Source of the DNA: Bradyrhizobium sp.
GTDB taxonomy: Bacteria; Pseudomonadota; Alphaproteobacteria; Rhizobiales; Xanthobacteraceae
NCBI GenBank assembly: GCA_028290305.1
Contig: JAQGKC010000077.1
Coordinates: 1-41,080, forward strand
Reading direction: 5' to 3'
DNA length: 41,080 nt
Under the pieces are notes generated by a model. That model saw nothing but the letters and a program-made list of their open reading frames with translations. It searched no databases and was not told the DNA's origin. Below are positions 23,832 to 31,461 of the stretch, one piece after another. Both the position numbers and the translations under genes were made by a program. How positions within the stretch are numbered: the first letter of the stretch is position 1; each line of letters begins with the position of its first letter.

Positions 23832-24256
23832 ATGCAAGCCGAGAAATCGAGGACTTACGCGAGCTCGTTGACCATTTTGTGTCAGACGAAAATCGGACTT
23901 TCGCCGAGCCTTGGCAGTCGCGCGCCTTCGTGCCCGCGTTGTCGGAGCGCGGCATGTTCTCGCTACGCGAATTCCAGGCTGCTCTCATCGGAAGGATAAC
24001 CTCATTCGAGAAAGGCCAATGCATCGGCGGTACCGCCGATTATTATACGTGCTGGATCGAAGCCCTCGAAGACCTCGAAGACCTCGAAGACCTTCTTTCG
24101 CAGAAGGACCTGCTGCCGAGCGACCACCTCTCGCTTCTCGAACGGGACGTAGTCGAGGACGCGGAGTCACGTAAAGTGCATCAACGCATGACGTCGCGCG
24201 GTGAAAATGGCCAACTGAGGATTTCTCCTCTGCTCGTGGACCCGGCTCTCATCTGA
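23828..24256 (+). CDS. Nitrile hydratase accessory protein (activator-like), orphan
   Basis: A 142-residue protein resembling the accessory/activator proteins of nitrile hydratase, which are related to its beta-subunit N-terminus. Recognisable parts are FAEPWQSRAFVPALSERGMFSLREFQAALI and DYYTCWIEALE. No nitrile hydratase alpha or beta gene lies in the window, so its partner must be elsewhere or its role differs. A 9-base unit (CTCGAAGAC) is repeated three times from about 24067, giving LEDLEDLED, which appears to lengthen the normal helix. It overlaps the aldehyde dehydrogenase stop by four bases. The LysR gene follows 12 bases later, so they may be cotranscribed. Confidence 0.65.
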   Translation: MNASREIEDLRELVDHFVSDENRTFAEPWQSRAFVPALSERGMFSLREFQAALIGRITSFEKGQCIGGTADYYTCWIEALEDLEDLEDLLSQKDLLPSDHLSLLERDVVEDAESRKVHQRMTSRGENGQLRISPLLVDPALI

Positions 24257-24268
24257 AAGGAGTGCTGC

Positions 24269-25216
24269 GTGACGCTAGAACAGCTCCGAATATTCGTAGC
24301 CGTCGCGCAGATGGAGCACTTCACGCGTGCCGGCGAACGGCTGAACGTTAGCCAGTCGGCCGTGAGTGCGGCCGTTTCGGCGCTTGAATCAGAATATCAG
24401 GTTCAATTTTTCAATCGATCCCGCCGCCATGTAGAACTCACGGCAGCCGGCGACGTAGTGCTGGCGGAAGCCGAAGCAATTTTGGCTCGCGTTGATCTCG
24501 CATCACGCCGCCTGGAAGACCTTAGCGAATTGCGTGTGGGTCATCTGTCCGTTGCCGCAAGTCAGACCGTTGCGAACTATTGGTTGCCAAGCCTGTTGCA
24601 ACGGTTCCACGACAGGTATCCCGGGGTCATGATCGACATGTGGCACGGCAATTCGACGGAAGTGGAAAAGCGAATCCTGCGCGGTGAGGTGGATCTCGGC
24701 TTCATCGAACAGGAGCCGCACGATCAGACGCTCACCGCCGAAGAGATCGCCTCCGACAAGCTCATTGCTGTTGTCGGATCTCAGCATCCCTGGTTCCAGC
24801 GCGCGAACGTTGAGTGGAAGGAACTCATGGACACGCAGTGGATCATGCGCGAGGCAGGCTCGGGAACACGGGCGTCGTTTGAAGCGGCGCTGCTACGCCA
24901 TGGTCTTCGACCCGAACTGCTGGAAGTATCTTTGACGTTGAGAACCGGGGAGGCTGTGCTCGGTGCGGTTGCGGTAAGCAAGTGCGCTGCCGTCGTTTCA
25001 GATCTTGTCGCATCGACCGCTCTGAAAGCCGGAACATTACACCGGATTGATCCGATCGCCGTGGAACGCGCTTTCGTCGCGCTATTGCTGCCGGAGCGTC
25101 CGCAGCCGCGGACAGCCATCATGTTCCTGGAGGTCATGAGAAGCGGTGATGGCAACATTGAAACTCATCCGCGACTGATTTCCGCCAACGATGATACCAA
25201 TCGCCTCAGGAAATGA
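24269..25216 (+). CDS. LysR-family transcriptional regulator
   Basis: A 315-residue LysR regulator. The N-terminal winged helix-turn-helix is TLEQLRIFVAVAQMEHFTRA followed by SQSAVSAAVSALESEYQVQFF. The C-terminal effector domain begins at LRVGHLSVAAS and is complete (GEVDLGFIEQEP, GSGTRASFE). The start is GTG at 24269 with AAGGAG 6 bases upstream. The sequence resembles the CysB/CbbR-like branch that responds to small metabolites. It is the last gene of the kinase-dehydrogenase series and on the same strand, so it may regulate that operon or the downstream DsbA-like genes. Confidence 0.88.
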   Translation: MTLEQLRIFVAVAQMEHFTRAGERLNVSQSAVSAAVSALESEYQVQFFNRSRRHVELTAAGDVVLAEAEAILARVDLASRRLEDLSELRVGHLSVAASQTVANYWLPSLLQRFHDRYPGVMIDMWHGNSTEVEKRILRGEVDLGFIEQEPHDQTLTAEEIASDKLIAVVGSQHPWFQRANVEWKELMDTQWIMREAGSGTRASFEAALLRHGLRPELLEVSLTLRTGEAVLGAVAVSKCAAVVSDLVASTALKAGTLHRIDPIAVERAFVALLLPERPQPRTAIMFLEVMRSGDGNIETHPRLISANDDTNRLRK

Positions 25217-25318
25217 CTGGAATCGGGGGCTTTGCCGAATTGCCGATCAACGTGCTCATTGCCGTTTCATTTAGACTTTAGCTGAAACAAAAATTCGCGA
25301 TACAGCGCATTTCGGCGC

Positions 25319-25334
25319 TGGCACGCTCCCTGCA
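25319..25334 (+). promoter_or_regulatory. Sigma-54 promoter upstream of the 42-aa peptide/DsbA pair
   Basis: TGGCACGCTCCCTGCA matches the sigma-54 consensus TGGCACGN4TTGCW in all fixed positions but one (C for the first T of TTGC). The invariant GG and GC are correctly spaced. It ends 59 bases before the ATG at 25394. No enhancer-binding activator is encoded in the window. Confidence 0.65.
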
Positions 25335-25393
25335 CCCTCTTCTTCGTGCACCAATTTACAGTTCGAGAGTTTCTCATCAAGGGAGAGTTCGTG

Positions 25394-25522
25394 ATGGACA
25401 AGTCGATCTTTTCTACAATGCCAAGCCTGACACCGGCCCTCGGTTTTGCATCGATGATTGGATTGGGGCTATTTTCATTGGCTCTATCTTACGCGGTCCA
25501 TCTGGGCCGGGCTACGTCTTGA
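25394..25522 (+). CDS. Small single-span membrane protein, 42 residues
   Basis: An open frame of 42 residues with GGGAG 8 bases before the ATG. After a short polar N-terminus it has one hydrophobic helix (about residues 13-35, including FASMIGLGLFSLALSYA), ending in a short positive tail. Its stop overlaps the TTG start of the DsbA-like gene (TTGA), the usual sign of translational coupling. It sits directly behind a sigma-54 promoter match. No known family is recognised. It may anchor or regulate the thioredoxin-like protein, or may mainly serve to couple translation. Good signals for translation support it as a real gene. Confidence 0.55.
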   Translation: MDKSIFSTMPSLTPALGFASMIGLGLFSLALSYAVHLGRATS

Positions 25523-26169
25523 AACGGAGCAGGCATTGGATCCCGATCCCGGGGATCGCCCTGATTGCGTGCGTCGTTCTTTGCGCATCCTTGCAGTTCG
25601 CCCAGACGGAGGATGCCCCGCCACCTGCCGTGAGCATCGCGAGCCCGCTTGGCGATATGATCCTGGGATCAGCCAACGCGCCTGTCACCATCGTCGAATA
25701 CGCCTCGATGAGTTGCACGCATTGCGCCGCCTTTCACGACCAGGTCTATCCGAAGCTAAGGGCGCGCTACATCGATGCGGGCAAGGTTCGATTGGTATTT
25801 CGCGAGTTTCCGCTCGATATCACGGCGGCTGCTGGATCGATGCTGGCGCGCTGTCTCGCTCGGGACGATGCGCAAAAGTATTTTTCTGCAGTCGATGTGC
25901 TGTTCCGGCTGCAGAATGAGTGGGCGTTTGGCAATACCCCCGATGCATTGAAACGGGTTGCGCGCCAGATGGGCCTCGGTGAGCTGGAATTCCAGTCATG
26001 CCTCGCCAATGAAGACCTTCTGAAAGCGATCAAACTGACGCGGGAGGATGCGATCGCAAAGCTCAATGTGAAGTCGACGCCGACCTTCTTCGTCAACGGC
26101 GTGCGGTTGGAGGGCGAAGCGACCCTTGAAGAGCTTTCGAGCGCGATTGAACCGCAGCTCGGAAATTAG
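25519..26169 (+). CDS. DsbA-family thioredoxin-fold protein, membrane-anchored or exported
   Basis: A 216-residue thiol-disulfide protein. Residues 8-27 (PGIALIACVVLCASLQFA) are a signal or anchor. The thioredoxin fold starts at GDMILGSANAPVTIVEYAS, with the active site Cys66-Thr-His-Cys69 followed by AAFH, an alpha-helical insert, and the cis-proline loop KSTPTFFVNG. It is of the BdbD/DsbA type that oxidises or isomerises periplasmic proteins. The TTG start overlaps the small membrane protein's stop. The 42-aa partner and the shared sigma-54 promoter suggest conditional expression. Confidence 0.87.
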   Translation: MKRSRHWIPIPGIALIACVVLCASLQFAQTEDAPPPAVSIASPLGDMILGSANAPVTIVEYASMSCTHCAAFHDQVYPKLRARYIDAGKVRLVFREFPLDITAAAGSMLARCLARDDAQKYFSAVDVLFRLQNEWAFGNTPDALKRVARQMGLGELEFQSCLANEDLLKAIKLTREDAIAKLNVKSTPTFFVNGVRLEGEATLEELSSAIEPQLGN

Positions 26170-27249
26170 TTTGGTCGCAGTTCGCGCCGCACGCATAGCA
26201 GGGCGCGTCGGTCGAACGCTGGCCGTTCTCTTTCTCCTTGGCGCATTTTGCGATTAGTAGCCGATGGTGGCCAATTCGACGAATTAGCAGCAGCCGCGAT
26301 GTTGTGTTGTAGCAAGCCATTGTCTTTCGCAGTACGGAGTTCCCGTTCGGGCGAGACGGCGGCCAACGTACACATCCGATAGGTGACAGGCGCCCGCGTG
26401 ATTCAGCTATGATACTGCGGGCACCGCTCTATCTGATTGAATCGAGCCACTATCGCCAATCGGCGTGTGCAGCGTCGCCGAAATCTTTGCCCAGCGACTG
26501 CGCATCTGCATGCGGCAGCGCCGTGAAGTGATCGCTGATTTGATTGCTGTGATAACGTGTGGCGATCACTGTGAAACGGCGGTGCTCAAAATCACCGCAC
26601 GATGCTGCAATATCGGTGCTGCATCATTCACGAGCTAACATTTCAAACAACAAAGGTTTGCTGGTGGGCGTAGCAATGCTGTCGTCGCCGGCGCGACACG
26701 TGGCTCTGATTTCATTTCTATTTCAGTTGTATGTGCCGCTTGGGCGGAAATGATCCATCGCCGAGACGAGCGACGCGTTCGGCGTCCCATCCGTTCGGTT
26801 CCGCGCCTGACGTTTGGGAGTTCAAGCAAGCGCGTCACAGTTTGACACGCACGGCTTGTCGTTCGCGCCTGTTCCTCATCGAACTATCCGGTCTGCGAGC
26901 GACCGCGGAGGTGGGCCGCCGCCGGTCTGGTACGCGAAGAAGTCGCTGCGGCAGAGGATGATTACGCTTTTGAAGACTGTTGGAGCCGCTGGCCGAGTGC
27001 GGCAATGAAGAGCAGACGGCAGCGCGATCTGTTGGAAGCAGATCATGCGCGCAGCAGCGCATCGCCTCGTTGCCAAGAGGCCGCTATCCAATCAGCAAGT
27101 GCAACTCATCAGTCCTTTTGGATGTCGCTCGAACCGTGCGAAGAGCGGTCGCGATGCGTCCTGCATACACGTCTAAAAATATGATGACGATTTGAGCGAT
27201 GGCGAACTTCACTAACTAATAAATTAGCGACGCGCTCGTTCTCACTCAC
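26170..27249. other. 1.1-kb region without a supported gene, containing clustered stem-loops
   Basis: Short open frames on both strands show no family signature. A 59-codon frame from ATG 27005 lacks a ribosome site. Within 26498-26625 four inverted repeats lie in a row: CGCAT/ATGCG (26501-26514), AGTGATCGC/GCGATCACT (26527-26535 and 26562-26570), GCGGTG/CACCGC (26579-26584 and 26593-26598), and GATGCTGC/GCTGCATC (26601-26608 and 26618-26625, one mismatch). The right end turns into the control region of the Urt-type operon. Confidence 0.5.
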
Positions 27250-27265
27250 TGGCATGATGATTGCT
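27250..27265 (+). promoter_or_regulatory. Sigma-54 promoter of the Urt-type importer operon
   Basis: TGGCATGATGATTGCT matches TGGCACGN4TTGCW with a single change (T for C at position 6) and with exact spacing of the GG and GC pairs. It ends 70 bases before the ATG at 27336. Nitrogen-scavenging importers are commonly NtrC/sigma-54 controlled, so the site fits the operon's function. No clear NtrC palindrome was found upstream. Confidence 0.7.
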
Positions 27266-27335
27266 TAGATGCGGTTGCTAGTTTGGCGCGTGTAGTGAGC
27301 GTCATGCTAGGTCGCAACCCGCACTGGAGTATTTC

Positions 27336-28580
27336 ATGGCAATTAATCGACGTACGATGCTCGCCGGATCGGCAGCCAGCTTGGCGGCACCGTATTTTTT
27401 CACGCGGACGGCTTTGGCCGCCGGGCCAATCAAGGTGGGCGTTCTGTTCTCGCTCACCGGCGGACTTTCAATTATCGAGAAGTCGCTGCATGACGCGACC
27501 ATGATGGCGATCGCCGAGGTCAACGAGGCCGGCGGCGTGAAGGGTCAGAAGGTCGAGGCGATCGTCGAAGACGCTGCGTCCGATCCGAAGACCTACAATG
27601 AAAAAGCATCGAAGCTCGTGATCCGGGACAAAGCGGTCTCGGTGTTCGGTTCCTACACCTCCGCCAGTCGCAAGGCCGTGCTCCCGGTCTTCGAAAAGCG
27701 CAACAGCCTCTATATCTATCCGACGTTCTATGAGGGTTTCGAGTGCTCCAAGAACGTGATCTATACCAATGCCGTGCCGAACCAGCAGCTCTCGAATTTC
27801 GTGCCTTGGGTGATGAAGACACTAGGCAAGAAGAAATTCTTCATCGTCGGGTCGAACTACGTGTTTCCGCGCGAAATGGCGAAGGTCGAAAAGATCCTGA
27901 TCCAGCAGAACGGCGGCGAATATCTGGCAGACGAATATCTTGAACTCGGCGATTCTGAGTGGGGCTCCATGGTCAACAAGATCAAGTCGTCCGGCTGCGA
28001 CGCGGTGCTTTCCAACGTGGTGGGCGATTCGATCGTCGCCTTTTACCGCGAGTTCAAGAATCAGGGTCTCAGCCAGGACAAGATCCCGATCTGTGCTTCG
28101 GTGACCTCGGAGATCGAGATCGCTGCGATGGGAGCTGAATACGCGGCCGGAAGCTTTAGCTCGTTCCCATATTTCCAGGCCATCGACACCGATGCCAACA
28201 AGTCGTTCGTCGAGCGTTACCGCAAGTTCGTCAACAATCCGAAGGCGGTGACGCAGAGCCCGTTGCAGTCAGCCTATATGGGCGTTCACCTGTGGAAGCA
28301 GGCCGCCGAAAAGGCCGCCGAACTCGAGCCTTTGGCGATCCGCGATGCCATGAAGGGTCAGGAGATGGATGCGCCGATCGGTCACGTCAAGATCGAGCCA
28401 GAAAACCTGCACACGTGGCTGATTCCGCGCATCGCGCAGTGGCAATCGGACGGCCAGGGCAAGATCGTCAATGAGTATTCGGCGCCTCTCATGCCGCTTC
28501 CCTACGTTGCCTACGGCGAAACCGAGAGCAATCTGTTCTGCACGAGTAAGGGCCTCGACTCCAACAAGCTGAAAACCTGA
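27336..28580 (+). CDS. urtA: Urt-type ABC importer substrate-binding protein (urea/short-chain amide family)
   Basis: A 414-residue type-I periplasmic binding protein related to UrtA/AmiC/FmdD, which bind urea or short-chain amides. The N-terminus NRRTMLAGSAASLAAPYFF is a twin-arginine signal. Core family segments are IKVGVLFSLTGGLSIIEKSL, FGSYTSASRKAVLPVFE, YIYPTFYEGFECSKNVIYT, PNQQ and FQAIDTDANKSFVERYRK. It is first in a five-gene operon behind a sigma-54 promoter. The symbol reflects family placement: urea as substrate is not proven, since no urease genes are near and an amide such as formamide or acetamide is equally possible. Confidence 0.85.
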   Translation: MAINRRTMLAGSAASLAAPYFFTRTALAAGPIKVGVLFSLTGGLSIIEKSLHDATMMAIAEVNEAGGVKGQKVEAIVEDAASDPKTYNEKASKLVIRDKAVSVFGSYTSASRKAVLPVFEKRNSLYIYPTFYEGFECSKNVIYTNAVPNQQLSNFVPWVMKTLGKKKFFIVGSNYVFPREMAKVEKILIQQNGGEYLADEYLELGDSEWGSMVNKIKSSGCDAVLSNVVGDSIVAFYREFKNQGLSQDKIPICASVTSEIEIAAMGAEYAAGSFSSFPYFQAIDTDANKSFVERYRKFVNNPKAVTQSPLQSAYMGVHLWKQAAEKAAELEPLAIRDAMKGQEMDAPIGHVKIEPENLHTWLIPRIAQWQSDGQGKIVNEYSAPLMPLPYVAYGETESNLFCTSKGLDSNKLKT

Positions 28581-28647
28581 TCGGTTCCACTTTTGCAGCC
28601 GGTTTCATTCGAAGGCGTGAAGCCGGTTGATCAGTTGAGAGAAAGCG

Positions 28648-29544
28648 ATGCTTGACACCCTTTTTATCGGACTGAGCCTCGGCTCGATTCTGCTCCTCGT
28701 GGCGCTTGGCCTCGCCATTACCTACGGCGCGATGGGCGTCATCAATATGGCGCACGGCGAGATGGTGATGATCGGCGCCTATACGACGGTGATGACCGCG
28801 ATATGGCTTCACCTCGGAATTATCTGGGCCATCCCGCTTGCGTTTATCGTTACGGCGATGCTGGGACTTTTGATCGAGAGATTCGTGGTCAGGCAGCTCT
28901 ATGGTCGCTTGATGGATACGCTGCTTGCAACATGGGGAATTGCAATTTTGTTGCAGCAGGCCGTCCGGCTGGAGTTCGGACTCTCGTTTTTCGGCCTCCA
29001 TATCGACGGCCTTGGGCCGGGGCTGCAGAACGTAACGGTACCGGCCTATCTGCAGGGGACGGTTACGATCGGTTCGGCGCAGATCAACAGTTATCGGCTG
29101 TTCATCATCGGCGTCACGACCATAGTGACCGCGCTTACATGGTTTATCATGCATCGCACGTCGATCGGCATGAAGGTTCGCGCCATCATCAGGAATCCGA
29201 AGATGGCGGCTGCGTGCGGGATCGACGTCAAGCGGGTGAATGCACTCACCTTTGCTTTCGGTTCGGGTCTAGCCGGCATCGCCGGCGTGATGATGTCGGG
29301 CTTCAAGACAGTATTCCCCGACATGGGAACGCCAATGGTCGTCGATGGATTCTTGGTCGTCGTGGTGGGGGGCGTCGGAAGCTTGGTTGGTTCGATTCTG
29401 TCCGCCGGGATTCTCGGTCAGGTAAACGGTGTGGTCGCCGCCGTTATGAACGATGTCATCGCCCGAGCAGTCGTCTTCGGGTTCGTCATCCTTACTATCG
29501 TGATCAAGCCCGAAGGGTTGTTCTCCTATAAGGGTCGCCGGTAG
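28648..29544 (+). CDS. urtB: Urt-type ABC importer permease 1 (LivH/UrtB family)
   Basis: A 298-residue branched-chain-amino-acid-type permease with about eight hydrophobic helices. Family marks are GLAITYGAMGVINMAHGEM near the N-terminus, the coupling region around VRAIIRNPKMAAACGID, and the end IKPEGLFSYKGRR. It lacks the long N-terminal extension of many rhizobial UrtB proteins, so it is closer to the short LivH/FmdE-like form. It lies 67 bases after the binding protein and 2 bases before the second permease. Confidence 0.84.
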   Translation: MLDTLFIGLSLGSILLLVALGLAITYGAMGVINMAHGEMVMIGAYTTVMTAIWLHLGIIWAIPLAFIVTAMLGLLIERFVVRQLYGRLMDTLLATWGIAILLQQAVRLEFGLSFFGLHIDGLGPGLQNVTVPAYLQGTVTIGSAQINSYRLFIIGVTTIVTALTWFIMHRTSIGMKVRAIIRNPKMAAACGIDVKRVNALTFAFGSGLAGIAGVMMSGFKTVFPDMGTPMVVDGFLVVVVGGVGSLVGSILSAGILGQVNGVVAAVMNDVIARAVVFGFVILTIVIKPEGLFSYKGRR

Positions 29545-29546
29545 CT

Positions 29547-30701
29547 ATGAGACATCTGTCAAAGAGATCGCTCATCGACATTGCGTTCTATGCCGTCTTC
29601 ATTATCGCGATCCTGATCGCTCCGCGTTTCTTCGAAGAGTTTGGCCTCAACCGCCTCGCCAAGTTCCTGGTCTATGGAATGCTGGGTATCGCGGTAGCGC
29701 TGTCGTGGGGATACGCGGGAATCCTCAATCTCGGGCAGGGGCTGTTCTTCGGTCTTGGCGCCTACATGATCGCGATGTCATTGAAGATCGCGAGCCCAAC
29801 CAGCTTGCAGCAGGGATCCGACAAGCCGGTTCCGGACTTTATGCTATGGAATGCCGAACCGGGATCGAAGACGGATCTCTGTTGCATCAACGCCGGGTCA
29901 TTTCTCTGGATTCCGTTCAAGCATCAATGGTTCGGAATGGCGATGGCCGTCGTTCTCCCGACCATCATCGCCTTCCTGGTGGGGTTCGTGATCTTCCGCA
30001 AGAAGATCGCCGGCGTGTTCATCTCCGTGATCACACTTTCGCTGGTGCTGCTGGTCCGGTTGTTGATCATCGACGCGCAGCCGCTTACCAACGGTTGGAA
30101 CGGCTTGACCGACCTCGGCACGATGACGCTGGGATCCGTCGAGTTCGACCCGTTCAGTGTCCCGACCTACTATCTGGTCAGCATCTCGCTTGCGGTCATC
30201 CTCGTCGCCGTCAAGCTGCTGACGCAAACCCGGGCCGGTATGGTTCTGCAGGCGATCAGGGACGACCAGAACCGCGTCGTGTATCTCGGCTTCGACGTGC
30301 CGATGTACCAGATCTTCTTCTTTGCGGTCTCGGCGCTAATCGCGGGCTACGCCGGCATGCTCTACGTGCTGGTCGCGGAGTTCGCCTCTCCGACCTTTAT
30401 GGATCTCAGCTTCTCGATCACGATGGTGGTCTGGGCGGCGGTCGGAGGACGCGCCTCGCTGCTTGGCGCATGCATCGGCGCTATCGTCATCAACTCGATC
30501 GAGGCATCCGTCAGCGAGACCAAGCCGTTGGTCGAGGCCTGGAAGGTAATCATCGGCCTGCTGTTCGTGGTGGTGGTCTTGTATCTGCCGCGCGGGCTGG
30601 CAGGCCTCATGCACTCGGCGATCGACTGGGTTCTCGACCGGCGCAATCCGTACGTCGCCGACGTCGAGTCAACGCTGCCCGAAGAACAAGCTGCGGAGTG
30701 A
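29547..30701 (+). CDS. urtC: Urt-type ABC importer permease 2 (LivM/UrtC family)
   Basis: A 384-residue permease. The N-terminus NRLAKFLVYGMLGIAVALSW and GYAGILNLGQGLFFGLGAYM are characteristic of UrtC/LivM. A long periplasmic loop between helices (about residues 80-125, with NAEPGSKTDLCC) is the usual UrtC insertion. The coupling segment is AIRDDQNRVVYLGFD, and the C-terminal tail ends RGLAGL. It begins 2 bases after the first permease stop, so the two are cotranslated and form the membrane channel. Confidence 0.87.
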   Translation: MRHLSKRSLIDIAFYAVFIIAILIAPRFFEEFGLNRLAKFLVYGMLGIAVALSWGYAGILNLGQGLFFGLGAYMIAMSLKIASPTSLQQGSDKPVPDFMLWNAEPGSKTDLCCINAGSFLWIPFKHQWFGMAMAVVLPTIIAFLVGFVIFRKKIAGVFISVITLSLVLLVRLLIIDAQPLTNGWNGLTDLGTMTLGSVEFDPFSVPTYYLVSISLAVILVAVKLLTQTRAGMVLQAIRDDQNRVVYLGFDVPMYQIFFFAVSALIAGYAGMLYVLVAEFASPTFMDLSFSITMVVWAAVGGRASLLGACIGAIVINSIEASVSETKPLVEAWKVIIGLLFVVVVLYLPRGLAGLMHSAIDWVLDRRNPYVADVESTLPEEQAAE

Positions 30702-30711
30702 GAAGAGATCG

Positions 30712-31461
30712 ATGAGTGAGGCAGCATTGACGATTGACGGACTGGGTGTCGACTTTTCCGGCTTCAAGGCGGTCGACGGCGTGTCGATCGTGGTCGAGGA
30801 AGGCGAATTGCGATGCCTGCTTGGCGCCAACGGGGCGGGCAAGACCACTCTGTTGGACCTGATCAGCGGTAAGACCCGAAGCACCGATGGCCGCATCTTC
30901 CTCTATGACACCAACATCACGAACTGGCCGGAATACCGCATCGCGCGGCAAGGGGTCGGACGCAAGTTTCAGATTCCGAGCGTGTTTAGGGAACTCTCGG
31001 TTCGCCGCAATCTGGAGATCGCTAGCTTTCCAAGCCCGAAGGTTCTTTCCAACATCGCGGTCGGACTCGCGAAGAAAAGCCAGGACCGCGTCGACGAGGT
31101 GCTCGAGATCACCGGCCTGAAGCGGGAAGCCAACCGGCTTGCCGGCCGCCTCAGCCACGGCCAGACCCAGTGGCTCGAGCTCGGGCTGCTGATCACGCAA
31201 AACCCCAGGGTTCTGTTGCTCGACGAGCCGACCGCCGGCATGACCGAGTCGGAGACCTTCAAGACCGCGGAGATCATTAAAGCGCTGAAAGGCCGCCATA
31301 CCATCGTCGTCGTCGAACACGACATGGGATTCGTCCGCGAGGTGGCCGAGCGGATCACGGTGATGCACCTCGGCCAGGTCCTGGCCGAGGGAACCATCAG
31401 GGAAATCGAAAATAACGAAAAGGTACGTGAGGCCTACCTGGGTTCGAAAGGTATTTCGTGA
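30712..31461 (+). CDS. urtD: Urt-type ABC importer ATPase 1 (UrtD)
   Basis: A 249-residue ATPase. Walker A is GANGAGKTT, and the signature LSHGQTQWLELGLLI is the UrtD form (HGQ rather than GGQ). Walker B is VLLLDEPTAGM and the H-loop histidine is in VVVEHDMGFV. The typical FQIPSVFRELSVRRNLEI segment follows the Q-loop. The C-terminus EAYLGSKGIS matches UrtD. It starts 10 bases after urtC with an AAGAG site; its stop meets the urtE start (GTGATG). Confidence 0.88.
   Translation: MSEAALTIDGLGVDFSGFKAVDGVSIVVEEGELRCLLGANGAGKTTLLDLISGKTRSTDGRIFLYDTNITNWPEYRIARQGVGRKFQIPSVFRELSVRRNLEIASFPSPKVLSNIAVGLAKKSQDRVDEVLEITGLKREANRLAGRLSHGQTQWLELGLLITQNPRVLLLDEPTAGMTESETFKTAEIIKALKGRHTIVVVEHDMGFVREVAERITVMHLGQVLAEGTIREIENNEKVREAYLGSKGIS

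Noticed and set aside
24067..24093. Tandem 9-base repeat as a CRISPR-like or mobile repeat
   Set aside because: Units are contiguous without spacers and lie in frame inside a coding sequence, so it is a simple minisatellite.
26450..26631. About 60-codon minus-strand frame in the gene-free gap, with a protein-like stretch FEHRRFTVIATRYHSNQ
   Set aside because: No start codon with a ribosome site and no family recognised; the same DNA is better explained by its inverted repeats.
27005..27184. 59-codon frame before the Urt operon
   Set aside because: No ribosome site and no recognisable sequence; probably chance.
29705..30715. 336-codon plus-strand frame inside urtC
   Set aside because: Alternate frame of a clear permease gene; no hydrophobic helices and no family motif.
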